Positions 56,298 through 63,758 of a stretch of DNA of 64,000 bases are shown in pieces. Made by a program: the position numbers and the translations under genes. The notes beneath the pieces were generated by a model. The model searched no databases, was not told where the DNA came from, and saw only the letters and a program-made list of their open reading frames with translations. Source of the stretch: a virus; the IMG/VR virus record IMGVR_UViG_3300048835_000978, positions 22,346-86,345 of that record; one strand, 5' to 3'. Position 1 is the first letter of the stretch. Each line of letters opens with the position of its first letter.

Positions 56298-58691
56298 TTA
56301 AGCCTCGATTGCCTCATGCTTGTCAGTGAGTTGCATCGCATCGTCCAGCATTGCGCGAAGCGACTCGACGAGAAATGTCTTGCGGCCGGGCAGCACGACC
56401 TTGCGGCACATCTGTTTGAGCGTGCCCATCTTTCCAACCAGGAACGTCACAAACTTGCCGCGGGAACAGGCGGTAAACGCCCATTCGCGACAGCAGACAC
56501 CATAGTCGCCGGTCGCTCCGGGGTACTCGTCCAGCGCGACGATGACGCACGCTGTTTCGCTGCCTTGCATCTTGTGGCAAGTGCAGGCGTACCCCAGGTC
56601 CAGGTCACAGCCGGCCTCGTTGTCATCGTTCTTTTTCTTGTCGTCGTCGTCGTCGCTGGCCCGGCCACGAGGGACCAACACAACGCGCTTCGGATTCTGG
56701 AACTCAACGATCGTTTTCTTCTCATGCACTTCGAGCACGCGGCCGAACTCGCCATTTGCGACATACGCCTTGGGCTGACTGTCTTCGGATGCAGACTCAA
56801 TGATGCCGTCCGGGTCCGTGTCGCTGTTGGGCGCGATCGGCAGTTGCGAGTTTTTCAGGCAGATCAACTTATCGCCCACGCGAAACGGCGAGCCCTCGAT
56901 GCCCTGGCCGCTAGGATTCAGCTCGTGCTGGAGCAGTTTATTGAGCGTCTTGCGAGCCAGGGTCGACTTGGCGTTGACCGCCACGATGACTTGCGTGTCC
57001 CAGATCGGGTCGAATGCCTTTGTTTCGCGAATCGTGCGGACGAGCCCGATAATCCGCTCGGCGGCATTGCCTTTGGTGGCTGGAATGAGTTTGAGATTCT
57101 TGGGCGGCGCGTCATGCGGGGCGAGCGAGTCATCCGTTGGGATAATCGGCTCGTCCAAGCAGATTGCCCGGCAGGCCCGGACGATCGTACCGCTGTTGCG
57201 GCGGATTTTCGTGAGCCTGCCAGTCGGGATCATGTCGAGCAAGTCACACAGCGGAGCGCCGTGCTCGATGGGCGGCAACTGATTGATGTCGCCAACGAGC
57301 AATAGATTCGTGCCACGCCTGATCGCACCGAGCAGCATGGCGAACAGCCCGGTGCCGACCATGGACATTTCATCGACGATAATGAAAGAGTGAGGGAGTG
57401 GATTGTCAGGCCCATGCTCGAATTCCCATTCGCCGCCGTCGACCGCCTTGACGCCCAGCAGACGGTGAATCGTCGTGGCGCTAATCTGAATGCCCCTCGA
57501 TTGCATCGCTTCACTGGCTCGCATGGCAGCCTTGCCCGTCGGCGCCACGATAGCCAGCGGGGCAGCAGGGAAGTCATCGAGAATCGCCTTGACCAGTGAG
57601 GCTACGGCGGTTGTTTTGCCAGTGCCCGGCAGCCCAGTCAGGATGCCGATCGAACCGGCAATGGCCTTGGCCAGTTCGATGCGTTGGTGCCAACGAGCGT
57701 CGTCATTCGTCTCTTCGTCGTTCCGCAGATTGTCGAACGCGGGATGATCGGCGTCTGGCCAGTTGCGTTCCCAGGAAAGCATTTCGACGACCTTCGCCGC
57801 CACGGCTTTTTCGCTATTAGCCTTGCGAGCGTCGGCAATCCAGAATTGCTCGCGATCGTCCCAGCGCGTCGCCAACAGCTTCATGTCGATTGCTGTCTTG
57901 ACCGCGCCGGCCGGGTCAATCTCGGCCCCGGAAATTCGCTCGCGCAAACCGCGAATGATTGCATCGGCGGGCAGCCAGGTATGTCCTTCCATGTCGGAAG
58001 CGACGGTATGCCAGGCGCAGTACGCCTGACGCCGCAAGTCGCCCGGCGGATGACCGAGCTTGAGGTACATGTTGTCGGCGCGCAGGAAGCCACACCCCCG
58101 GAACCGCATGATCTGGTAGGGGTCGTCTTTGAGCATGTTGACGGCTCGCGCACCCCAGGCTTGAATCGCTTTCTCGACCGTATTGCGAGGGAAGCCGTAG
58201 CCGTTAATTAGGGCCATTAGCTCGATCTGGCAGGATTCGAGTCCCTTCCAGTGTTCGAGCTGTTCCGCCGCGGCGATCGCGGCGTCGAGTGAAAGTCGCG
58301 GGATTGCATGAGCCACGATTTCTGGCGACTCGCGGAGCATGCGCACGGCGTCCTGGCCATACTTCGACCACATCGCCGAGGCGATCGACTGGCCAACGCC
58401 CTTGCACTGCTCCAGGTAGCGAATGATGCCTGAGCGCTCGACGGGCTCGCAGCGACGGAACGACGAGAACTTGAAGCCCTTGCCGTGCTTGGGATGCGAC
58501 TCCCAGTAGCCGAAGAAGAAATACTCGCCACCCTCCAGCAGCTCGCCATATTGAGAGTTGCCGAGGATGCGGAACACTGCCGGCATGGTGCCGCGATCGA
58601 GCGACGTGGGGCGAGCGTCGGCGATGGCGAACGTGTCGCGACGCCAGAATTCGCCCGCGAAAATAGCGCGGATTTCGATGTTTTTGGCCAT
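56298..58691 (-). CDS. RecD-like SF1B helicase
   Basis: 797 residues. Walker A ILTGLPGTGKTTAV, motif II SFIIVDEMSMVG, motif III VGDINQLPPI and a late CTCHKMQGSE motif identify a RecD2-type 5'-3' helicase. The first 350 residues have the helix-hairpin-helix part of RecD2 (LEQCKGVGQSIASAMWSKYG). A DDDDDKKKNDDNEAG insert late in the chain is odd. It probably serves recombination or replication restart. ATG at 58691. Confidence 0.85.
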   Translation of the reverse strand: MAKNIEIRAIFAGEFWRRDTFAIADARPTSLDRGTMPAVFRILGNSQYGELLEGGEYFFFGYWESHPKHGKGFKFSSFRRCEPVERSGIIRYLEQCKGVGQSIASAMWSKYGQDAVRMLRESPEIVAHAIPRLSLDAAIAAAEQLEHWKGLESCQIELMALINGYGFPRNTVEKAIQAWGARAVNMLKDDPYQIMRFRGCGFLRADNMYLKLGHPPGDLRRQAYCAWHTVASDMEGHTWLPADAIIRGLRERISGAEIDPAGAVKTAIDMKLLATRWDDREQFWIADARKANSEKAVAAKVVEMLSWERNWPDADHPAFDNLRNDEETNDDARWHQRIELAKAIAGSIGILTGLPGTGKTTAVASLVKAILDDFPAAPLAIVAPTGKAAMRASEAMQSRGIQISATTIHRLLGVKAVDGGEWEFEHGPDNPLPHSFIIVDEMSMVGTGLFAMLLGAIRRGTNLLLVGDINQLPPIEHGAPLCDLLDMIPTGRLTKIRRNSGTIVRACRAICLDEPIIPTDDSLAPHDAPPKNLKLIPATKGNAAERIIGLVRTIRETKAFDPIWDTQVIVAVNAKSTLARKTLNKLLQHELNPSGQGIEGSPFRVGDKLICLKNSQLPIAPNSDTDPDGIIESASEDSQPKAYVANGEFGRVLEVHEKKTIVEFQNPKRVVLVPRGRASDDDDDKKKNDDNEAGCDLDLGYACTCHKMQGSETACVIVALDEYPGATGDYGVCCREWAFTACSRGKFVTFLVGKMGTLKQMCRKVVLPGRKTFLVESLRAMLDDAMQLTDKHEAIEA

Positions 58692-58713
58692 GGCTAGGAT
58701 TTCAGGAGAAGAC

Positions 58714-58742
58714 CCAGCGGGCCGGATCACCCAGCCCGCTGG
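58714..58742 (-). terminator. hairpin after SSB-like gene
   Basis: Nine-bp stem CCAGCGGGC/GCCCGCTGG with a short loop; the tail GTCTTC is not a clean T run, so it may be a weak terminator or processing hairpin. It ends 22 nt before the helicase ATG. Confidence 0.5.
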
Positions 58743-58803
58743 TGAAGGAGTCAGCCAGAAACGCGCGTCCTGCACGAATAGGGAGCCTGGCTAACGATGC
58801 GGA

Positions 58804-59439
58804 CTACTTGAATGAATCCCACACCGAGCCGCCCGTAGCGACCGGCTGCGTCGACTGCTGCGTCGTCTTGTGGGTCGGAGTCGGCTTGTTTTCCTGACTG
58901 TGGCCATTGCCATTGCTAGCCGGTGCGCCGCCGAGTAAGGCGATCCACTCCGGGTCTTTCGGAATGCCCTCTGCCTTTTTCGACAGCGGGTGCATGAACG
59001 ACCAGCCGGCGTCGGGGAACTTCTTGTCAGCGCTGGCGCCGGTGCCGGGCCGCTCGTCGATGTCGGCGCAGTATTGCCGACCCACGACCTCCTCGATCGG
59101 AATATCGACTTCCTCGCCGCGAGCCTTGGCATCCTGCCACTGCTGATCGGTCGCCAGATCGGTCGCGATCGTGAACAACCGCAGCGCGTTCTGTGCGCCT
59201 TCGGACGTGCTGTCCGGGTTAAAGTAATTGGTCATCGTGCGGCCGGTCTGGTCGCCATCGGCGGGATTCTTCGGCTTACCAGCCAAGACAACCGCCTTGA
59301 TCGACAGCTTGCGGCCTTTGTCGCCGTCTTTCAGCTCGTAGCTCTCGACGCTGAAATGATAGCGGCCGGGACGAGGCATCTTGCCGCCGCCGCTGCTTTC
59401 GCCTTCACTGACGTTATCCGACTTGCATCGCAGACTCAT
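58804..59439 (-). CDS. DUF669-like SSB-type protein, 211 aa
   Basis: PRPGRYHFSVESYELKDGDK, then KLSIKAVVLAGK, MTNYFNPDS and VVGRQYCADIDERP follow the pattern of DUF669-like phage ssDNA-binding proteins (an OB-fold with a disordered tail). The C-terminus is Thr/Gln/Ser-rich and ends GGSVWDSFK. It precedes the RecD-like helicase. A leader motif lies upstream. Confidence 0.6.
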   Translation of the reverse strand: MSLRCKSDNVSEGESSGGGKMPRPGRYHFSVESYELKDGDKGRKLSIKAVVLAGKPKNPADGDQTGRTMTNYFNPDSTSEGAQNALRLFTIATDLATDQQWQDAKARGEEVDIPIEEVVGRQYCADIDERPGTGASADKKFPDAGWSFMHPLSKKAEGIPKDPEWIALLGGAPASNGNGHSQENKPTPTHKTTQQSTQPVATGGSVWDSFK

Positions 59440-59452
59440 TGCATCACTCCTA

Positions 59453-59463
59453 ACTAGGTTTCC
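59453..59463 (-). promoter_or_regulatory. CTAG leader motif
   Basis: Minus strand TTTCCTGGAAACCTAGTTAG; CTAG 14 nt from the ATG at 59439. Confidence 0.55.
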
Positions 59464-59483
59464 AGGAAACACACGCTCAAACA

Positions 59484-61211
59484 TCAAAACGGAATGGGGT
59501 CGACCGCATCCTCCGTCTTCTGCAACATGTCGAACAGCTCTTGGCCATGGGCCAGGGTCATATCCTCGTAACGCGAGTAGCCGCGAGCCTGGAGCCACTT
59601 GTCCCGCACGATATCCGGGAAGCCGATGCGAGCTGCCACGGTCTTGATCTTGTTGATTTGATCCGGTGAGCAATGGCCGTTAGCCCGCTTGGCGAGCAAT
59701 GCCTTGAGTCGGTCGATCGATTCCGCGGCCTGCTCCTTCGACAAGAGCGTGATATGCTCGACCCCGTAGGCTTTCATCACACCTTGCCAGGGAGCGATGT
59801 CATTGCCGAACGCTTGCGGCAGCAGGGCGTAAATTTCATCCCGCTGGGCCTGCGTGCAGAGCGGCGAATTCGCCTCGTGCTCGGCAATCTGTTGATCGAT
59901 CTTGGCGACCTTTTCTTCTCGCTTCTGGTCGGCCGACTGCTGCTGGCTGGCCTCATGCGCCTCGCGCTGCTTGGCGGCGGCGGCTTTCATCTGCTCCAGC
60001 TTCGACAACTCGGCTTGCGCGGTTTCCTTATTGGCTTCCGCGATGCGAGCCTGGAGCTGCAACCGCTGGTCGTCGGTCATGGTTTCTTCGACGACGCGCT
60101 CGGCGGGTTTCAGATTGCTGAAATCCGGCGGACTGAGGATGTAGTTGCGAATCGCATTGGGCGAGGCTTCCGGGAGCCGCGGCGGCAGCACCGGCTTGTC
60201 TTCGTCGGCACTGGCGCCAAAGAACAACAGCCGCTCTTTCATCAGAATGCCGGCAGGGACTCGCGGCGCTTCTTTGCCTTTGGTCTTGGGTTTACGGTCC
60301 AGCTCCAGGTGCAGCGTGGCGAGCTTGCTAAGCACGTCCAAGCCTTCGGCGATCCGGTTGCCCGTCTTGGAGTTTCCTTCCCATTCGTTTTTCAAGTGGA
60401 CTGTCAACACGAACGTCTCGAACCGCAGCCGGCAATCCGTGGCCAGGATGTAACTCAACACGGACTTCACATCCGGCCACAGGTACGTGCTGGCCATCTT
60501 CTCGTACTGGTTCGCCGTGCGGCCGAAGGCTTCCGGGTGCATCTTGAGCCATTCGACCAAGCCCTCCTGGAGTGGAGTGAACGTGTCGCACGCTCCGACG
60601 CGATACTGCTTGGGCTCGATCTTCAACAGCGACAGATACCAGGCGCGAAACAGCGAAGCGGACGGCGAGTTGTTCACGTCCGGCTTTTTGAGCAGGATTT
60701 GCCGCCACAAAGGATCGGTGTCCTGCGCGGGGAACACCTTGCGATGCACGCCTTCCATGACGGCCGCGCGAGTGTCGAGCCAGCGGATGTTGAAGAAGCT
60801 CTCGTAGCTCTCGGCCGAGCCCTCCTGGTCCCAGACGATCGTAGTGGGATCGTGGTCGCGGGTGCGGCAGTCGGGGTCGATGTTCAGATAGAACAGCGTC
60901 TTGCCGCTGTTGACTTCGCCGCTAATCAAGATGATCGGAATGCGCATCGGCCCCCAAAGCGATTGCTTGGATTTATCCTGCGCGACGGGCTTGGTGGCTG
61001 TGGCCATGGGTTCTCCTCTGTCGAAATGTGTGATCTTGCCGTGGTGATCGGTGTGATGCCGGAAGTCGCCGAGCTTTCGCATCCAGCCAGTCAGGTTGTC
61101 GATCGGCTGGCCCAGGAACCTTTGGGCGATGGGTGCCGCCTCGCGAATGACGCCGGCAGAATCAGTCGCAACGCGAATCGTGAACTGAGTACATGAAAGC
61201 CAGTGGAACAT
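59484..61211 (-). CDS. recombination NTPase (AAA_24/RecA-like) with fused N-terminal domain
   Basis: 575 residues. The NTPase part has ISGEVNSGKTLFY as Walker A and matches phage proteins that bind ssDNA or act as recombinases. The C-terminus has DEIYALLPQAFGNDIAPWQG and a coiled-coil middle. The first 68 residues (FTIRVATDSAGVIREAAPIA ... LGQPIDNLTGWMRK) resemble a small stand-alone phage protein and are in frame without a stop. The ATG at 61211 shares a base with the previous stop (TAATG), while an internal ATG at 61007 has a strong GAGGAG, so two products are likely. Confidence 0.7.
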   Translation of the reverse strand: MFHWLSCTQFTIRVATDSAGVIREAAPIAQRFLGQPIDNLTGWMRKLGDFRHHTDHHGKITHFDRGEPMATATKPVAQDKSKQSLWGPMRIPIILISGEVNSGKTLFYLNIDPDCRTRDHDPTTIVWDQEGSAESYESFFNIRWLDTRAAVMEGVHRKVFPAQDTDPLWRQILLKKPDVNNSPSASLFRAWYLSLLKIEPKQYRVGACDTFTPLQEGLVEWLKMHPEAFGRTANQYEKMASTYLWPDVKSVLSYILATDCRLRFETFVLTVHLKNEWEGNSKTGNRIAEGLDVLSKLATLHLELDRKPKTKGKEAPRVPAGILMKERLLFFGASADEDKPVLPPRLPEASPNAIRNYILSPPDFSNLKPAERVVEETMTDDQRLQLQARIAEANKETAQAELSKLEQMKAAAAKQREAHEASQQQSADQKREEKVAKIDQQIAEHEANSPLCTQAQRDEIYALLPQAFGNDIAPWQGVMKAYGVEHITLLSKEQAAESIDRLKALLAKRANGHCSPDQINKIKTVAARIGFPDIVRDKWLQARGYSRYEDMTLAHGQELFDMLQKTEDAVDPIPF

Positions 61212-61468
61212 TACCGTTCTGTTTTTGATCGGCGTGGTGCGGGAGCCGCCAGCTTGCGACCGGAAGGTACTTTCGACGCAGCCACCACGCCGTTTGCTTT
61301 GAAGTAAGCTAGGTGAGCCCGCTTCGCTTCCCATTCCGTCAACGCAGGCATGCTGGCGGAAATCGATTCGGCCATGCGCCGCAACGTCTCGGCGCGGGAT
61401 ACGGGGCAGCAGCCGGCCATCATGCGGTCGAACTGCTCGCCGGAGTTGTTGAAGTAGTCGCGGGCCAT
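61211..61468 (-). CDS. hypothetical protein, 85 aa
   Basis: MARDYFNNSGEQFDRMMAGC, helical with a basic C-terminus (KVPSGRKLAAPAPRRSKTE). Its stop and the next ATG share a base. No family recognised. Confidence 0.6.
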   Translation of the reverse strand: MARDYFNNSGEQFDRMMAGCCPVSRAETLRRMAESISASMPALTEWEAKRAHLAYFKANGVVAASKVPSGRKLAAPAPRRSKTER

Positions 61469-62554
61469 TTAAGTCCTCACCCATCGGCTTAAGCCGTCAA
61501 GAATGTTCTCCAGCGCGGTGACTTGCTTGGCGGTCACTCGGTCGCGCTGGTCGATGTAATTGTTGATCGATCCGGCGGTTTCGGATGCGCTGGAGCCGAA
61601 ATCCTCGGCGTCCTCCGGCAAGTCTTCGACCATGCCCATGATTTGGTCGATCAGCTCGCGGGCGTGCTCCACGTCGCCATCGACGCTCTTGGCATTAGTC
61701 GCCGACCGCAAGCCCTTTGGCTGTTCAGGCTGCGCCACCGGCGCGGCTGGGGGCGTGCTACGTCCGTTGTCCCCAGCCGCGCCGCCGTTATTAGTCAGTC
61801 CATCGAAAAGTCGCAGGCTCGTGGCGACATGGAGCGTGCATTCCAGGTCGCGGCGTAAATAAGCAATCGCGGCCTTGCGATCTTCGCGCCATAGCCGAGC
61901 GAAGTCCGCGCCGCTGCCGTTCTTGCGCGGCCCGCCGAAGTAGGCGCTCAACAAGTCCAGACTGACGCGATCACCCCAGACGCCACAACCCCAGACTGCC
62001 GCCGTGTCGACCAGCATCGGGTGCCAGTAGCGGCGGTTTTTGTCGAGCACCCAGGACGGAAAGTCGACGCCGAGCAACCAGCTCCGTCGCACCAAAAACG
62101 GCATGTCGAAAGAGTGAATGCAATGGCCGATATAGCGGCCTTGCGGCGACTCTGCATAAGCGGCCTGGAGCATGCTCCAGAACTGCCGGATCAGCGCGGC
62201 CTCGTCGTCATTGCCATCGGCGATCATGCTGCGGCCATCGGGCATCATGTAGCCAATGGCCAGGACACAGCCAGTGCCAGCGCACAACGCGGCCTTTTCG
62301 ATCAGGCCCGCTTCGTACTCGGCTTTCTTGTTGACTAGCAGTTGGTCGTACTGCTCGATTGCGGCCTCGTGCTCCGCTCGCTTGCCCGCAATCTTCTCAG
62401 CGGCCTTCGCGGAGCCGAGATTGCCAACCTTGACGCTGTTGGGGTCGAACTCGCCGGGATGCGGGTACTGCGACGGGTCGAACGGACCATGCACATCCGG
62501 GAGTCGTTCGAGCGGCAGACATGACGTTTCAATGTCGAACACAAGCGCGGGCAT
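61469..62554 (-). CDS. DEDD 3'-5' exonuclease (PolB-exo-like)
   Basis: 361 residues. The catalytic acids are in VFDIETSCLPLE (DxE), IGHCIHSFDMPFL and YLRRDLECTLHV, the order of DnaQ/PolB-type exonucleases. The C-terminal 100 residues are Pro/Ala-rich then acidic. It likely proofreads or trims DNA ends. ATG at 62554 with GGAG 7 nt upstream. Confidence 0.8.
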   Translation of the reverse strand: MPALVFDIETSCLPLERLPDVHGPFDPSQYPHPGEFDPNSVKVGNLGSAKAAEKIAGKRAEHEAAIEQYDQLLVNKKAEYEAGLIEKAALCAGTGCVLAIGYMMPDGRSMIADGNDDEAALIRQFWSMLQAAYAESPQGRYIGHCIHSFDMPFLVRRSWLLGVDFPSWVLDKNRRYWHPMLVDTAAVWGCGVWGDRVSLDLLSAYFGGPRKNGSGADFARLWREDRKAAIAYLRRDLECTLHVATSLRLFDGLTNNGGAAGDNGRSTPPAAPVAQPEQPKGLRSATNAKSVDGDVEHARELIDQIMGMVEDLPEDAEDFGSSASETAGSINNYIDQRDRVTAKQVTALENILDGLSRWVRT

Positions 62555-62578
62555 GGTGTAACTCCATCGTTTTGACAA

Positions 62579-62610
62579 GCCACTCGGCGGCACAATTACC
62601 GCCGAGTGGC
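62579..62610 (-). terminator. strong hairpin after CsrA gene
   Basis: Twelve-bp perfect stem GCCACTCGGCGG/CCGCCGAGTGGC with an 8-nt loop; followed by TTGTC, a poor T run. It lies 36 nt after the csrA stop and 25 nt before the exonuclease start. Confidence 0.6.
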
Positions 62611-62645
62611 GAACCGAAATGCCTCAAACACTGCCCTTGCCTCGA

Positions 62646-62882
62646 CTAGCCTGTCGGCTCAGTCGGAACGACATCCGTATCGCTCGCCGGATTGACTTCC
62701 CTGTCGGCGGCATCCCTGTACTGCTGTGGAAGATGGTCCCTTACTTCCGATCGCCGGATGGGGATTTCCTTCGGGGCTTCGACGCCGATCTGAACTTGGG
62801 CGCCGTTGTAGCCAACGAAGAAAACCTTGATGTCGTCACCGATCTCAAGGGATTGTCCGGGTCGCCGGGAGAGAACTAAGAT
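62646..62882 (-). CDS. csrA: CsrA-like RNA-binding protein with AUC start
   Basis: 78 codons reading (M)LVLSRRPGQSLEIGDDIKV, then QVQIGVEAPKEIPIRRSEVR, which is CsrA to the residue in order, including Arg44. CsrA binds GGA motifs in mRNA, often at ribosome sites. No ATG, GTG or TTG lies in frame after the last upstream stop (a TGA near 62935). The codon at the right position is ATC at 62882-62880, and it is preceded by a near-perfect AAAGGAGGTG 6 nt away. It overlaps the 3' end of the AP2/HNH gene. A C-terminal tail of about 25 residues is acidic. Start codon is inferred. Confidence 0.75.
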   Translation of the reverse strand: MLVLSRRPGQSLEIGDDIKVFFVGYNGAQVQIGVEAPKEIPIRRSEVRDHLPQQYRDAADREVNPASDTDVVPTEPTG

Positions 62883-63484
62883 GGCACACCTCCTTTTGTG
62901 CTGAAATTCGTAAAAGCAAAATCTCCGAATACTTCAATCGCCGCATTGTCATACGCCATGGCGGCTTCTGTTTCGTCAGCGAAGTGACCAATGTGAATCG
63001 ACTTCCGGTCGACATGCAGTAAAACTCGCCACTTGTTGGCAGCCTTGTTCCAGTGGACCCCCTTGAACTGCGATGTCTTCGCGTTCTTCCGCTTCCTGGT
63101 ATTCCGCATTTGCTGCGTGCGGGTGGCCCATCGGCAATTACCCGGTTCGTAGTGGCCGTTGGTGTCGCGGCGATCCAGTTCAAGGCCGTCGGCATATCCA
63201 TTGGAAATTGCCCAATCCCGGAAGGTCTCAAAGCTCGTTTTCCATTCCTCGCAAACCGCGATTCCGCGTGCGCCGTAATACTCGTATGCGGGGCATGATC
63301 GAAGGTAGCATCGCGATTTCATGGATCGCCAAGCCAAGTACAGCCTCGACTTGCTTTGGCCGTGCGTTCTGGCGGGCGACTGAAACCCGGCTACGCGACA
63401 TGGCACAGAGCAGAATCGCCTCCGTTTGCTTGGCGGGTGGCAAAACGACCTTCCGCAAACAGGGCACGTCGCAGCAATAGGCAT
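62876..63484 (-). CDS. HNH homing endonuclease with AP2 domain and N-terminal zinc finger
   Basis: 202 residues. CPVCGRSFCHPPSKRRRFCS is a zinc-finger-like start, then an HNH-like part (GLELDRRDTNGHYEPGNCRW) and an AP2 domain (SQFKGVHWNKAANKWRVLLH ... AMAYDNAAIEVFGDFAFTNF). It is an invasive endonuclease like the one behind thyX. Its stop codon TAG overlaps the first CsrA codons, so the insertion may have removed the original csrA start. Confidence 0.75.
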   Translation of the reverse strand: MPIAATCPVCGRSFCHPPSKRRRFCSVPCRVAGFQSPARTHGQSKSRLYLAWRSMKSRCYLRSCPAYEYYGARGIAVCEEWKTSFETFRDWAISNGYADGLELDRRDTNGHYEPGNCRWATRTQQMRNTRKRKNAKTSQFKGVHWNKAANKWRVLLHVDRKSIHIGHFADETEAAMAYDNAAIEVFGDFAFTNFSTKGGVPS

Positions 63485-63729
63485 CCATGCACCTTGAATC
63501 CAAAACGCGACTTGCTCAAGAAAGTCGCGCAAAAGCTACCAACCGAGAGAGTGCCAACAAGGCAGCCGCCACCTTGGCGGTTCAAACCCTAGAAAACCGC
63601 TGCGGGTGGTTCCCTGGGGCCGGTAGCTTGATTAACAACTGACGCTGCACAGTGCGCCAGGTCGCCCGGAGAGCGGGCCTGAAGCACTAGGTTTTAGGGG
63701 TGCCGCTTAATGTCCGGCTGACAACCAAG
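63485..63729 (-). other. leader region with CTAG motif copies, no convincing gene
   Basis: Lies between the promoter at 63730-63758 and the HNH start codon. It holds a minus-strand AAACCTAGTG at about 63686-63695 and, in the opposite direction, AAACCCTAG at 63583-63591, plus small GC hairpins (GCCCGCTCTCCGGGC). I see no gene with a ribosome site here. Confidence 0.5.
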
Positions 63730-63758
63730 ACTCTAAACTAAAGTTTATTTCGTGTCAA
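63730..63758 (-). promoter_or_regulatory. sigma70-like promoter with repressor operator
   Basis: -35 TTGACA (63753-63758), 17-nt spacer, -10 TAGAGT (63730-63735). The palindrome TAAACTAAAGTTTA at 63734-63747 overlaps spacer and -10, so repressor binding would block it. The -35 overlaps the repressor stop codon. Confidence 0.7.

Noticed and set aside
22679-59463. AAACCCTA as telomere-type repeat
   Set aside because: Single copies at fixed distance from start codons, never in tandem.
63575-63600. tRNA T-arm-like GGTTCAAACC
   Set aside because: No acceptor or anticodon stems can be drawn around it; it is part of the AAACCCTAG motif copy.
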